From contig CP047423.1 in NCBI GenBank assembly GCA_014058405.1, forward strand, positions 2,294,001 through 2,358,000: a DNA stretch of 64,000 nt, written 5' to 3'. The position numbers and the translations under genes were made by a program. The stretch comes from Candidatus Nitrospira kreftii. Lineage in GTDB: Bacteria > Nitrospirota > Nitrospiria > Nitrospirales > Nitrospiraceae. Positions 18,923-28,638 of the stretch are shown one piece after another. Under the pieces are notes generated by a model, which saw nothing but the letters and a program-made list of their open reading frames with translations, had not been told where the DNA came from and ran no database searches. Each line of letters begins with the position of its first letter. Position 1 is the first letter of the stretch.

Positions 18923-19145
18923 TTTGTCCGTTGAATCAGTATGTTGTGGCCGACTGTCAGTGGGATTATAGGTGCCGCTGGAGAAGAAGGTCAAGGAAGG
19001 GCGTGCCCCCATGTGGCGAAAGACACGGATGCATCGAGGTGGAAAATTCCATCTGAGTTTCAGTACACTCTGCGTTGATGACTACCGCCTTGCTGGACTG
19101 AAGAACTGTCGCTGAACCTCTTATCCACTCTTAATAGGGAATGTC

Positions 19146-19556
19146 ATGGGGATCTTGAGTAGACTGTTCAACATGCCGTCGTTCAACGGCGCCACCAACG
19201 CTCTCCTGGTTGAGTTGGTCCTACCTGAGCTCACGGAAGCACAACGCGCCCAGCTGAAGGGCCGGGCCATCGACCTCTTTAAAGCCCATAGGTCGTCAGA
19301 TGGGCCACCGGAGGCCGTCCTAATGGAACTGAACCAAATGCCTCGCATCTTCCAGTTAAACGTGTTGGCCCTTGCGATGAAAGATATTGGCCACCCCCTT
19401 CCGCTGAAGAAAGAAAAGTTTCAGAAGATCACGGATCCCTTCGATCCAAGCCACGCGGACGAGTACGCCTTGCGAGCGGTCGCACGACGCCTGAAGTGGC
19501 ACTATGGTATCGAGGTCTGGATCGCAGAAGAGCCGATCAGTTTCGATTCATGGTAG
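19146..19556 (+). CDS. hypothetical protein
   Basis: A 136-residue soluble protein I do not recognise. The start ATG follows AGGGA at good distance. The sequence is mixed helical, with LPELTEAQRAQLKGRAIDLF near the N-terminus and a C-terminal segment ending WHYGIEVWIAEEP. No Cys, membrane segment or signal peptide. It has codon use like its neighbours and lies between the divergent moaC group and the Skp-like gene, with which it may be co-transcribed. Confidence 0.75.
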   Translation: MGILSRLFNMPSFNGATNALLVELVLPELTEAQRAQLKGRAIDLFKAHRSSDGPPEAVLMELNQMPRIFQLNVLALAMKDIGHPLPLKKEKFQKITDPFDPSHADEYALRAVARRLKWHYGIEVWIAEEPISFDSW

Positions 19557-19638
19557 CCGAAGGATCGCTTGACAGACCTCTGAGGCACGGTTATTCTTCC
19601 TCCGCGCTTTAATTTGGTCAGGAGGCATAAGAGACACG

Positions 19639-20184
19639 ATGCGTAATCCCGCTGTGCGAATGCTGTTCTTCCTGGTGCTCCTCGTTCCCGTTTTGCTGCT
19701 GATGCCGAACGCTCAAGCGGCCGACTTCAAGATGGGCGTGGTAGACCCGCAATCCGTGCTGGAAAAATCCAAAGCCGGTAAGCGAGCACTCGACGGATTG
19801 AAAGAATACGTCTCAATCAGGCAGAAGTTGCTCGCCAAGGATGAAGAAGATCTTCGGAATCAAGAAAAGCAATTGAAAGAACAGGCGCCCAAGTTGAGCG
19901 ACGCGGAAAAGAAAGAGAAAGAGACCCAGTTCAGGGCAAAGGTTCAGGACTTCCAAAAGCGCGCGCAGGACTTCAACCAAGAACTCCAGAAGAAACAAAA
20001 GGAGTTGGTCGACGAGTACATGAAAAAAATCTCCGTGGCGACACAAACCGTCGCCGAAAAAGGAGGCGTGGCGCTTGTCGTCGATAAGGGCAGTGAGCAG
20101 ACCGTCAAGATCGTCATCTACAATAAGGATACGATCGATCTCACCGATCAAGTCGTGAAGGAGTTTGATCGCACGAATAAGTAA
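19639..20184 (+). CDS. periplasmic chaperone, OmpH/Skp family
   Basis: A 181-residue exported protein with a signal peptide ending at about PNAQA, followed by the typical opening ADFKMGVVDPQSVLEKSKAG. Residues about 55-130 form a highly charged coiled coil (KDEEDLRNQEKQLKEQ), the tentacles of the Skp trimer. The C-terminal strand region contains KGGVALVVDKG. Skp holds unfolded outer-membrane proteins in the periplasm and would serve LptD and other barrels. The start has an AGGAGG box eleven bases upstream. Length is near that of the family. Confidence 0.88.
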   Translation: MRNPAVRMLFFLVLLVPVLLLMPNAQAADFKMGVVDPQSVLEKSKAGKRALDGLKEYVSIRQKLLAKDEEDLRNQEKQLKEQAPKLSDAEKKEKETQFRAKVQDFQKRAQDFNQELQKKQKELVDEYMKKISVATQTVAEKGGVALVVDKGSEQTVKIVIYNKDTIDLTDQVVKEFDRTNK

Positions 20185-20204
20185 CCCTCGTGAGGACCTT
20201 CACG

Positions 20205-20570
20205 CTACTCCACTGGGTACCCCGCCTCTCGCCAGGCCCGTATGCCTCCCTCCATTGATCGTACCTGTTCATACCCCATCTGCTGCAAGGCATCTGCCGC
20301 GAGCACCGAGCGAAATCCGCCTCCGCAATAGAGCACGATCGCATCCTGCTTGTCAGACACCACCGTCTCGATATCCCGCTCGATAATCCCTTTTCCAAGA
20401 TGTTGCGCGCCTCGAGCATGATCCGTGGCGAATTCATGGTCCTCTCGAATATCAATAAAATGGAACGGCTCTCCTCGGTCAAGACGAGCCTTGACCTCCG
20501 CCACAGTGCACTCCGTGACACGTTGTTTTGTCTGCTCGACCAGTCGCAAGAATCCTGGATTATGTTTCAT
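20205..20570 (-). CDS. rhodanese-like domain protein
   Basis: A 121-residue single-domain rhodanese. The substrate loop LYCGGGFRS holds the active Cys, and the family marks FIDIREDHEF and MEGGIRAWREAGYPV are present. Rhodanese domains carry persulfide sulfur on the Cys and transfer it to acceptors. There is no signal peptide. A GAGGAG box precedes the ATG. It follows the radical SAM gene with a 13-bp gap, so the two are probably co-transcribed. The acceptor is unknown. Confidence 0.88.
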   Translation of the reverse strand: MKHNPGFLRLVEQTKQRVTECTVAEVKARLDRGEPFHFIDIREDHEFATDHARGAQHLGKGIIERDIETVVSDKQDAIVLYCGGGFRSVLAADALQQMGYEQVRSMEGGIRAWREAGYPVE

Positions 20571-20583
20571 ATCTCCTCACTCT

Positions 20584-21597
20584 TCAAAACAGCGATCCCT
20601 GTTCCACCCCCGGACGACGAAATGTCTGGGGAATCTCCATGGCATGGTTATCAGTAAATCCAGCCCTCCGCTTGGACAGGGTAAATAGCTGCTCGATCAA
20701 CTCCCAATAAGGTCCATGCCCCGCCTGCCGATTGAAGAATCGACTCTCCGTCAACGCCCCACCCCTCACCTCTCTCAGTCGGTTCGTGATCTTTCCGATC
20801 CGATCCGGAAAGGCCTCCTGCATCCGCTCCAAAAACACCGATTCCACACTGCCCGCCAATCTCAACAAACTATACGTCGCAGTACAGGCCCCAGAGTGAC
20901 GCGCACGTTCCAATAGTTCGGCAATGGCATCATCATTCAAACCAGGAATGATCGGCGCGATCGAAATACCGGTTGGAATTCCCGCGTCGGCAAGCGTCTT
21001 CATGGCAGAGAACCGTTTACTCATCGACGGAGCCTGGGGCTCTACCTTCCTGGCCATCTCGTCTGACGCAAAGGGAATACTGAAGTAGACCAGGACCCAC
21101 GCCTCGCGATGCAATCGTATGAGTACATCAAGATCGCGCAGAACCAACGCGCCTTTCGTAATAATTCCCACAGGATTGCGATAGTCCGCACAGACCTGCA
21201 AACAGGCACGGGTCAACCCGTATGCTGCCTCAATCGGTTGGTAGCAGTCGGTGTTCCCTGAAAAGACGATCAGCTCTCCAGACCAGGAACGTTTCTCAAA
21301 CTGCTGCCGAAGTAATCGTGGGGCATCTTCCTTCACTATAATTTTGCTCTCGAAATCAGTGCCGGCGCCGAATCCCCAGTACTCATGCGTCGGGCGCGCA
21401 TAACAGTACGCGCAGGCATGAAAGCAGCCTCGATAGGGATTGACACTCCATCGAAACGGTAAATCCGGGCTATCGTTGCGGCTCAAGATCTCCCGTGTCT
21501 CGTCTGTATACACCATCAATTTCGGCGACGCAGGCGGTTCCAGAAGTTCACGATGTCTGGATTCGAACGGATTCGGAGGATTGGCAATGTGACGCAT
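20584..21597 (-). CDS. radical SAM protein, spore-photoproduct-lyase-like (PA0069 family)
   Basis: A 337-residue radical SAM protein with the cluster motif C-x3-C-x2-C in [14 protein letters not shown] near residue 55, followed by [15 protein letters not shown], which is typical of the PA0069/SplB-related family. The family resembles spore photoproduct lyase, but its reaction outside spore formers is not established. The ATG at 21597 follows GGAGAGG; an in-frame upstream Met overlaps the box. It is divergent from serS, whose true start is outside this gene. Confidence 0.86.
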   Translation of the reverse strand: MRHIANPPNPFESRHRELLEPPASPKLMVYTDETREILSRNDSPDLPFRWSVNPYRGCFHACAYCYARPTHEYWGFGAGTDFESKIIVKEDAPRLLRQQFEKRSWSGELIVFSGNTDCYQPIEAAYGLTRACLQVCADYRNPVGIITKGALVLRDLDVLIRLHREAWVLVYFSIPFASDEMARKVEPQAPSMSKRFSAMKTLADAGIPTGISIAPIIPGLNDDAIAELLERARHSGACTATYSLLRLAGSVESVFLERMQEAFPDRIGKITNRLREVRGGALTESRFFNRQAGHGPYWELIEQLFTLSKRRAGFTDNHAMEIPQTFRRPGVEQGSLF

Positions 21598-21734
21598 CCC
21601 AACATCCTCTCCTTCACACCAGTTCGATGTCAATTCGCCTACCGGAGTGGCCGTTCACGTCGCCTGGACTGGCCACTTCATTGACTCTCCAGAAATCGGG
21701 TGCTAGATTCCAACCGCTTTTTGAGGAGCAATCT

Positions 21735-23012
21735 GTGTACGACCTGAAGCACCTTCGCGAAAACCTCGACGACATCCGCACCGCTCTTGGACGACGTGGA
21801 AACGATGTTCCGTGGGATGCTCTTCGCACATTGAGTGAAGAGCGACGGACACTCACCATGCAAGTCGAACAGCTGAGACGGGACCTTAATAAGGGTTCTG
21901 AAGACGTGGCTCGGCTGCGGCGAGCCAAAGAGCCGGCCGATCAGGCGATGGCGGCCATGAAGGGCCTAGGAGTTCGCATTAAGGACGTCGAGGGGAACCT
22001 GCGCAAGGTTGAGGAGACGCTCGGTGACGTCGCTCTCCGTATCCCCAATCTCCCCCATGCCTCGGTCCCTGCGGGAAGCGACGCAACTGAGAACGTCGAA
22101 GTCCGACGATGGGGCTCTCCTCCTTCTTTTTCGACTCCACCCAAACCGCATTGGGAAATCGGAGAGGGTCTTGGCATTGTGGACTTCGATCGAGCGGCGA
22201 AGATTGCCGGGGCACGGTTTTCCGTCATGACGGGAGCCGGGGCAAGGCTGGAACGCGCACTGATCAATTTCATGCTCGATACACACACCACCCAACACGG
22301 GTATCGAGAAGTGATTCCTCCGCTCATGGTCAATCGAGCATCGATGACCGGGACGGGACAGCTCCCAAAATTTGAAGACGATCTCTTTCGGCTCAAAGAC
22401 GAAGAGTATTTCTTGATTCCAACTGCGGAAGTGCCGGTGACCAATCTGCATCGGGAAGAAATCCTCACTGGAGACAGCCTGCCCCTTCGCTATACCGCCT
22501 ATACACCCTGCTTTAGGCGAGAAGCAGGATCGTACGGAAAGGACACGCGAGGCCTCATCCGGCTGCATCAGTTCAACAAAGTCGAACTCGTTTCCTTTAC
22601 GACCCATGATCGGTCGTATGAAGAACTGGAGCGGTTGACGAGTCACGCGGAGTCCATTTTACAGAGCTTGAACCTTCCCTATCGTGTGATCACACTCTGC
22701 ACCGGGGATATGGGATTCTCCGCCGCCAAAACCTACGATATCGAAGTATGGTTACCTTCCCAGCAACAATACCGAGAGATCTCGTCTTGCAGCAACTTCG
22801 AAGCGTTCCAAGCCAGACGCGCTGGCATCAAGTACCGGCCAACTGGGGGAAAGAAAGACACGAAGACCGACTTTGTCCACACACTGAATGGCTCTGGTCT
22901 GGCCGTCGGACGAACAGTGGTGGCGATCTTGGAGAATTATCAGCAGGCGGACGGTTCGGTAGAGATTCCTGAAGTGCTGCGGCCATATATGGGGGGGTTG
23001 GATAAGATATAA
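21735..23012 (+). CDS. serS: seryl-tRNA synthetase
   Basis: A 425-residue class II synthetase that charges tRNA-Ser. The N-terminal coiled-coil arm (about residues 30-105) is present. Class II motif 2 ([17 protein letters not shown]) and motif 3 ([19 protein letters not shown]) are clear. The start is GTG at 21735, set by a GAGGAG box and by the family opening [13 protein letters not shown]; a longer frame upstream would overlap the radical SAM gene. The stop codon TAA (23010-23012) lies inside the 8-bp target duplication of the adjacent ISL3 element, so the insertion did not change the protein. Two tRNA-Ser genes lie further right. Confidence 0.96.
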   Translation: MYDLKHLRENLDDIRTALGRRGNDVPWDALRTLSEERRTLTMQVEQLRRDLNKGSEDVARLRRAKEPADQAMAAMKGLGVRIKDVEGNLRKVEETLGDVALRIPNLPHASVPAGSDATENVEVRRWGSPPSFSTPPKPHWEIGEGLGIVDFDRAAKIAGARFSVMTGAGARLERALINFMLDTHTTQHGYREVIPPLMVNRASMTGTGQLPKFEDDLFRLKDEEYFLIPTAEVPVTNLHREEILTGDSLPLRYTAYTPCFRREAGSYGKDTRGLIRLHQFNKVELVSFTTHDRSYEELERLTSHAESILQSLNLPYRVITLCTGDMGFSAAKTYDIEVWLPSQQQYREISSCSNFEAFQARRAGIKYRPTGGKKDTKTDFVHTLNGSGLAVGRTVVAILENYQQADGSVEIPEVLRPYMGGLDKI

Positions 23013-23013
23013 G

Positions 23014-24318
23014 GGCGCTTCCGGGTTTAGCATGGGTACAAGTTGAGCCCTCCGCAGTGGAAATAGATCGCCGTCTTGAAATGCTCGATGTTGCGGAAGC
23101 CGTGGGCCATGTGCTTGATCTTCTGGATCTGGCTGTTGAGCCCCTCGCTCATCGCGTTGGTGACCGGATGGTGGTAATAGGTCAGGATGTTCTTGATATG
23201 CCGGCGGATCGTTTCTGCTGCCTTGCGCATCGGTTCCAGTCGGCTGTGTGTCGCCCAGACGTACCATCGCTTCCAGCACTTCCAGCCTGACGCCGGATAG
23301 ATGTAGCACCAGAGACACCGCAAGGCTTCTTTGATCGCCCATGCCCGGCCCACCTTGAGCTCCTGGCGTCTCAGTGCGGCGAATTCCTCCCGCCGTCGCT
23401 CCGGCACGTTCTCTTGGTTGTAGAGCCACAAGTACTTACTGCCCTTGAGCGTCTCGTCGCCTGACGCCATCAACGCACGGTGCTCGTGCTTGCGCACCGT
23501 GTCCACGGCTTTGCCAACATGCCCCATGACGTGGAAGCGGTCGAAGACGATCTTGTCCTCCGCATCGGGGACCTGCGCCCGCGTCGCCTGAATGTACGGC
23601 TCCCACATGTCCATCGCCACCGCTTCGATGCCGTCGAGCTGCTCCGGCGTCAGCCCGGCGTAGTAGCTGTCGAGACTCGCCTGGGTGCGGTCTTCAGCGA
23701 TGTGCTCCACTGTGCCTTCATCCAAATCGCAGACCAGTGTCAGGTATTTGTGCCCCTTGGCCGCCGCCTTTTCATCGACACCGATCCGCCGCACCGTTCG
23801 CGCCTGCTTCCGGGCTCGCCCCCGTGTGACTGCCCGCTGCATTACCCCCCAGGCTTCGTCCCAGCTGATCCGTAAGATTCGCGTGGCCCCACTCACGTCG
23901 CATTGGTGCAACACATCGATAGCCAGGCGCTCGAACAGCAGCGTGAATCGCGACCGCGGCGTGGCCCATGGCACCAGGACCTGGACCACGCCATGCTTGC
24001 CGCAGGTTACACGAGGGATGCTCGCATGGAGGTAGGTCTGAAACTGGCAGCTATCCAAATGCCGCCAGGTCCGTTCCTCGGCGTGGTCGTAGAGTGGGAG
24101 CGTTTCTGCGCAGTGCGGGCACAGCCACTTGGCCTCCTCCGAATGCTCGGCCCAGACATCCACACGCTGCTTGTTCAGATCCAGATTCACACGGCTCACG
24201 GTCCATGGCGACTGCAGGCCGAGCAGGTACTGATAGAGTGCGGTGTCTTGCATGGTCGGGCCCTCCTTGGCCGACCATATTATCCCTTCCGCCTACCCAC
24301 GGAGAACCCGGAAGCACC
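23014..24318 (-). mobile_element. complete ISL3-family insertion sequence (1305 bp)
   Basis: The element is bounded by imperfect inverted repeats: GGCGCTTCCGGGTT at the left end and, read inward from the right, GGTGCTTCCGGGTT, each followed a few bases on by GGGTA. It is flanked by a perfect 8-bp direct repeat GATATAAG at 23006-23013 and 24319-24326, the duplication length expected for ISL3. It encodes one intact transposase. Intact ends and duplication point to a recent insertion. Confidence 0.92.
23027..24253 (-). CDS. ISL3-family transposase
   Basis: A 408-residue transposase of normal length. An N-terminal zinc-binding region is seen (WLCPHCAETLPLYDH, then RVTCGKHG), followed by a helix-turn-helix part and the DDE catalytic domain: Asp in RIGVDEKAAAKG, Asp in AVAMDMWEPY, and Glu in AMSEGLNSQIQ. 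All three acidic residues are intact, so the enzyme is probably active. It fills the element between its inverted repeats. The GC-rich composition is like that of its neighbours. Confidence 0.94.
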   Translation of the reverse strand: MQDTALYQYLLGLQSPWTVSRVNLDLNKQRVDVWAEHSEEAKWLCPHCAETLPLYDHAEERTWRHLDSCQFQTYLHASIPRVTCGKHGVVQVLVPWATPRSRFTLLFERLAIDVLHQCDVSGATRILRISWDEAWGVMQRAVTRGRARKQARTVRRIGVDEKAAAKGHKYLTLVCDLDEGTVEHIAEDRTQASLDSYYAGLTPEQLDGIEAVAMDMWEPYIQATRAQVPDAEDKIVFDRFHVMGHVGKAVDTVRKHEHRALMASGDETLKGSKYLWLYNQENVPERRREEFAALRRQELKVGRAWAIKEALRCLWCYIYPASGWKCWKRWYVWATHSRLEPMRKAAETIRRHIKNILTYYHHPVTNAMSEGLNSQIQKIKHMAHGFRNIEHFKTAIYFHCGGLNLYPC

Positions 24319-24340
24319 GATATAAGAGAGAATAAAAAGA

Positions 24341-24377
24341 GGAGGCGGCCGAACGTGCTGGCCTTGAAATCCCCCGG
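24341..24377 (+). pseudogene. tRNA-Ser-like fragment
   Basis: A 37-bp stretch resembles the D-arm to anticodon-arm part of tRNA-Ser(UGA) at 28741-28830. Both share CGGCCGAACGTGC exactly and then a near-identical anticodon arm containing CTTGAAA. The acceptor, variable and T arms are absent, so it cannot be a working tRNA. It lies 15 bp beyond the target duplication of the ISL3 element. It may be the scar of an old integration or rearrangement. Confidence 0.55.
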
Positions 24378-24750
24378 TATTAATCCTCGAACTCCGCGAA
24401 CAATCGAGAAACCCCTCGTGAACACTGGCGGCAATGCCGCCTGCTATCGTCTACCTGCCGTTGTCCCCGTATCTCTCCCCTGCCCCAGGGTAAACTTTAT
24501 TTCTCGCTAGCTGCGATAGACAACATAGACAACAATGCTGCCAGAGGAGCAGTCGAATAGTTGTGCCTATCCGCCTCGATTTTAATGGAACACAGGTGTA
24601 TCTTCAGACGGTTCAAAATAAATAATAGTAACCCTCTTCTTGGCTGAGAAGCTAGGAACTTGACGGGCAACGGAAAGCAGGACCTATGCCGCTCCCTCTG
24701 CCGATTGAGATTAGGGCGAATTGCATTGCACAAAAGAAGAGTGCACTTCC
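24378..24750. other. intergenic region upstream of the lipoprotein gene
   Basis: No gene seen. A short perfect hairpin GGCGGC-AAT-GCCGCC lies near 24430. The last 100 bp before the lipoprotein start are AT-richer and could hold its promoter, but no clear boxes were identified. Confidence 0.4.
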
Positions 24751-27444
24751 ATGCAATGTTTAGGTTCATTGTGGCGCTTGGCCGTCGCGGTCAGTCTGTT
24801 CGGTCTCATAAGCGCAGCAGGATGTACCTCGACACTCTTTAACCAAATCGACTCATTGTCGGGTTGGAGGACCGAAGACCTGCGAGAATGGGTCCGTCAG
24901 GATGCTTCTAGGGACAAACTGATCGTCTTCGTGCACGGCTTCAATTCCAGCAAGGGTACTGCGTGGGAAGAATTTCCAGCACTTCTTTTGAAGGATGACG
25001 ATTTTAAGGAGTTCAACATTCAGTTGTTTGGATATCCCACAGATCTCTGCCGCAGTACCGATAGCATCCGAAAGCAGGGCGAACTCCTGGCATCCTTTCT
25101 CACGAGCCAGTTCAAAAGTACCCAGCCAAAGTATCGCCAAGTGAGCTTGGTCGGCCATAGCATGGGAGGCCTCGTGATCTTGCATGCTTTGGTAAAACTG
25201 GAGCGGGATAACGTTCAACTCCTTCGAGATCAGGATGTGAAGGTGCTTACTTTTGGAACTCCTTATTATGGTGTGGAGAACACTGTCCTAGCGCCATGCA
25301 AGAGCTTGCAAGTCGAAGACATGACTGTTCTCAACGATGCGCTTGGAGACTTAGCGAAGGAATGGGACCAACGCTTTAATAAGAATATAGCAGGCGATAG
25401 GAAAGACACCCCACAGATCCCAGTCTATGCATTTTACGGTACGAAGGATCGCTTTATCAGCAAGACCAGTGCCTGTGGCTACTCGCAGACTCTCTGTGAA
25501 TCGGTCGATGGTGATCATTACTCCATCGTGAAACCGAGAAATCGTGATCACCTCGCCTATCAAAAACTAAGCGACCTCGTCCGAACGCCGAAAGTCCCCG
25601 CGACTCCTGAGAATAAGATCGGCATTTGGATAGCACGGCTGACAGGGGATGATGGCACACATTCAGCTCAGCGCGATCTGGCTCGACGGCTAGAGGACTA
25701 CATCCCCAGGGAGGAACCAGAGCTGCAAGGTCTCGTGGAGATTCGTGAACTCCCGGCTGATGTGGTTGGCAACACGATAGAAGAAAAGGAAATTGAGGCG
25801 AAACGCCTGGGGACAATTTATCACGCCTCAATCGTGATCTGGGGGGACGTGACCGGACCTTATTTTCATCCAAGGATTAAGCTTGTAAAACCCGACCACT
25901 TGAGAACGAAGACCATCCTATTGCCGGGCTCCGAGATATACCAGACTTCCCAGATGACCACACTGCCGGAAAATGTGACTGCTCCATCACAAAAACTCAA
26001 GAGCCCTTTGCAAATGGCGCGTTTCGTCTTTGCATTGATTTCTCTGAACCAAAGGCACTGGACCACCGCTGCTCGCCAGTTGGATAAACTCATGACAGAG
26101 GGGTTTAAGTCAGGTGTGAGGACAGCGGATATCGACCTCGCAGCAGGGTTCGCCAATCTCAACATCTATCTGACCTCTGGCTCTATCCAGCTATTGGACA
26201 ATGCGCGTGGCAAATACGAATCGGCACTCGACAGCTACAAGCAGGACGACGATTCCCCTAACTATCTTATTGCTCAAAATGATCTTGGACTCATCTACCT
26301 GTTCTACGCGGACCGCGGGATGGATTCCAAAAAGCACTTCCCACTTGCCGCGTCAACCCTCAGTGATGTCGCCTCTCGGCACATGGAACTGCAGAACTGG
26401 GACGGCTATGCCAAGGCACGGAGCAACCTAGGACTCGTTTACATGTTATCCGCAGTTCAGGGTGTGACGCCCAAAGACAACCTCCAGAAGGCGTTGTATG
26501 CTCTTAGCGACGCCGCCCTCCAATTCAATGATCAGCAGAACTGGGAAGACTACGCCATTGTTCAGGTCAATCTCGGAAGCACCTTCAGATTACTCGCGGA
26601 GTATGGGTTGGGACCTAAAGACGATACCCTGTCTGCTTCAGCACCGGGAGAAAATCTTAAAAAGTCTGAGGAGGCTCTTCTCGATGCCACGAATCGGTAC
26701 ACGGAACTGCAGAACTGGAATGGCTACGCAATGGCCCAGAACAATCTCGGACTTACTTACCAGTCGTTCGCGCAACATCAAATGGACCCTGTGAGGAACT
26801 TAATGAAGGCCGAAGAGGCCATTCTGAATGCCGCTTTTACATACAAAGAAGAGCAAAACTTGGCAAACTATGCTTTGACTCAGATGAACATCGGAATTAA
26901 CTATACGTTGCTTGCACAGCAAAACCTGCAACCAAGGGAAAACCTGCAGACAGCCATGGACATCCTCCTCAAAGTAGCGCAACGGCACAAAGAACAGGAA
27001 AACTGGCCCGCCTATGCTAAGGCTCAGATGGTTCTTGGAGTGACATATCGAGCGCTTCTGTTAATTAACAACGATCCTGAGACAAATCTTAAAAAGGCCA
27101 TAAAATCTTTGCAGGACGCTTCGGCACGATTCAAGGCGCAGGAACACTGGAGCGGCTATGCAGCTGCTCAGGCCAGTCTAGCGGAAAGTTATCAGCTCCT
27201 CGCTTCCCGCGGTGTGTCACCCAAGGCAAACCGCCAAAAGTCTATAGACGCACTTTGCGAAGCTGCCCGTGTGAGCAAAGACCAGGACAATTTGTTGATG
27301 TATGATCGGATCCGAGAAAATCTTAGATTCATTCTTTGGTATCACGGTTACAGCAGATCCACTGTGATGCCCATAGTCAACCTTCTGCATTCCGTAGAGA
27401 GTCTTTGCCATGCTGAACTTCCACGCGCGGGGGCTCAGAACTAA
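24751..27444 (+). CDS. lipoprotein with alpha/beta-hydrolase domain and TPR-like repeats
   Basis: An 897-residue protein with three parts. The N-terminus is a lipoprotein signal (LFGLISAAGC). Residues about 40-290 form a lipase-like alpha/beta hydrolase: FVHGFNSSKG, nucleophile in GHSMGG near 135, likely Asp in YGTKDRF near 232, likely His in VDGDHYS near 256. The second half (about 430-880) has roughly seven degenerate repeats of 55-60 residues with the core W-x2-YA-x-AQ-x2-LG-x2-Y, resembling tetratricopeptide repeats. A central part (about 295-410) resembles a nucleotide- or effector-sensing domain of unknown kind. The ATG at 24751 follows AAGAAGAG. The architecture suggests a membrane-anchored esterase that docks partner proteins; substrate unknown. 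Confidence 0.82.
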   Translation: MQCLGSLWRLAVAVSLFGLISAAGCTSTLFNQIDSLSGWRTEDLREWVRQDASRDKLIVFVHGFNSSKGTAWEEFPALLLKDDDFKEFNIQLFGYPTDLCRSTDSIRKQGELLASFLTSQFKSTQPKYRQVSLVGHSMGGLVILHALVKLERDNVQLLRDQDVKVLTFGTPYYGVENTVLAPCKSLQVEDMTVLNDALGDLAKEWDQRFNKNIAGDRKDTPQIPVYAFYGTKDRFISKTSACGYSQTLCESVDGDHYSIVKPRNRDHLAYQKLSDLVRTPKVPATPENKIGIWIARLTGDDGTHSAQRDLARRLEDYIPREEPELQGLVEIRELPADVVGNTIEEKEIEAKRLGTIYHASIVIWGDVTGPYFHPRIKLVKPDHLRTKTILLPGSEIYQTSQMTTLPENVTAPSQKLKSPLQMARFVFALISLNQRHWTTAARQLDKLMTEGFKSGVRTADIDLAAGFANLNIYLTSGSIQLLDNARGKYESALDSYKQDDDSPNYLIAQNDLGLIYLFYADRGMDSKKHFPLAASTLSDVASRHMELQNWDGYAKARSNLGLVYMLSAVQGVTPKDNLQKALYALSDAALQFNDQQNWEDYAIVQVNLGSTFRLLAEYGLGPKDDTLSASAPGENLKKSEEALLDATNRYTELQNWNGYAMAQNNLGLTYQSFAQHQMDPVRNLMKAEEAILNAAFTYKEEQNLANYALTQMNIGINYTLLAQQNLQPRENLQTAMDILLKVAQRHKEQENWPAYAKAQMVLGVTYRALLLINNDPETNLKKAIKSLQDASARFKAQEHWSGYAAAQASLAESYQLLASRGVSPKANRQKSIDALCEAARVSKDQDNLLMYDRIRENLRFILWYHGYSRSTVMPIVNLLHSVESLCHAELPRAGAQN

Positions 27445-27790
27445 AAAGGTGACCCAATCATTAATGATTTGGCCCCTCAGTTTTCCCACCGGTTAACTTT
27501 GACGACAAACGCGCGAATGGAATTCGGGGTCTGATCTTGTATTGTGCGTGCCACACAGAATAGGCATCGGGTAATCGGTGTGATTCGAGGGTCTGAATCT
27601 AATCTCCAAGCAAGTGCGTTGATCAGGCCTCCTTCGCTTAATACTTTGGAGTCTTGAGCCAACAGTCTCAACAATGTCCAGCACCCTAGCGCCGATTCTT
27701 CTCACCTTGAATTGGGAGTCCAACTCGTGTACAACCCCCCTCCGCTAAGACACGCTCACGGAAAGAGCACCATACAACAAAGGAGTCGAA
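27445..27790. other. intergenic region with possible REP-associated remnant
   Basis: A hairpin near CCAATCAT-TA-ATGATTTGG (about 27454-27472) follows the lipoprotein stop and may end its transcript. The stretch around 27528-27560 (CGGGGTCTGATCTTGTATTG) resembles the common sequence next to REP-associated transposase genes, but no such gene remains. No supported coding region. Confidence 0.4.
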
Positions 27791-27988
27791 ATGGGAGCAC
27801 AGTGGTCCCTGAGTCAAGAAGAAGAAGACCTCCATCGCCAGCGTCTGTTTCGAAAGGCGAGAAAGGGCGACGAGAAAGCCCAGGCGGAATTACAGGAAAT
27901 CTATGGCGTGCGACTATGGTCAGAGCATGAACGCGCAGAGTTGGTGTATGAGAATCCCCGACACGCTGCCAAACGCGGGAAAAAGTGA
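27791..27988 (+). CDS. small hypothetical protein
   Basis: A 65-residue charged protein with no hydrophobic segment (LSQEEEDLHRQRLFRKARKG, ending HAAKRGKK). AAAGGAG six bases before the ATG makes translation likely. Predicted to be two helices and basic at the end. I do not recognise the family. It lies in the accessory region between the lipoprotein and the small membrane protein. Confidence 0.65.
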   Translation: MGAQWSLSQEEEDLHRQRLFRKARKGDEKAQAELQEIYGVRLWSEHERAELVYENPRHAAKRGKK

Positions 27989-28157
27989 CCGTTACTCCCC
28001 CATCCGTCTCCAACAAGTTCGCCGCACTCAGCACGCGCTGCATCGTGCCAGCTAGGTAACCGGTGGTATTGCGTTCGACCGAAGATGGTGACTATGCTGA
28101 ACGTACGGTCCCGATACCGGTCACACTTCCCACCGGACCTGAGAACGGAGCGAACTC

Positions 28158-28532
28158 GTGGATTCACTGGTCACATGGACGAAGGTCGTGTACGCCCTAC
28201 ATGCGTTCAGCCTGCTGACCGGCATCATTGGCACTGCCACGGTGGTCGGTGCATTCCTGACCGGCTGGCCGTCGATCATTGCGGTCGTTCTGAATTACAT
28301 CAAGCGGAGCGACGCTCGAGGCACGTGGCTTGAATCGCACTTTCGCTGGCAGATTCGAACCTTCTGGTTTGGACTGCTCTGGATGTCCCTCTGCGGAGCC
28401 TTCATCATCGCGACCCTTGGGATCGGTCTCCTCTTCGTGTGGCTCCCGATCACGCTGGTTGGACTGTGGTTTGTGTATCGCATCGTTCGCGGCTGGGTCA
28501 CTCTTAGCGACCGTCGGCCAATGTACGTGTAA
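28158..28532 (+). CDS. small integral membrane protein
   Basis: A 124-residue protein with three to four hydrophobic helices. The first part reads YALHAFSLLTGIIGTATVV, and a loop ESHFRWQIRTFWFGLLW is followed by two more helices. This layout, with the H-F-x-W-Q-I-R-T-F-W pattern, is common in small bacterial inner-membrane proteins of unknown role. The start is a GTG with GGAG eight bases upstream. It ends about 210 bp before tRNA-Ser(UGA). Confidence 0.78.
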   Translation: MDSLVTWTKVVYALHAFSLLTGIIGTATVVGAFLTGWPSIIAVVLNYIKRSDARGTWLESHFRWQIRTFWFGLLWMSLCGAFIIATLGIGLLFVWLPITLVGLWFVYRIVRGWVTLSDRRPMYV

Positions 28533-28638
28533 CCGTAACGGCCTTTAGGAGCGCTCTGACCCCGGTCCGCACCCGCGCACTGGTCCTGCCTCTCTTGCGC
28601 GACCTCACAACCGCTTCCGAAGAAAAGCGAATGGGTGT

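Noticed and set aside
22752-23429. Long frames on the opposite strand or shifted frames of serS and the ISL3 transposase
   Set aside because: Composition-driven shadows of GC-rich genes without start signals or family motifs.
24341-24377. A second functional tRNA-Ser
   Set aside because: Acceptor, variable and T arms are missing.
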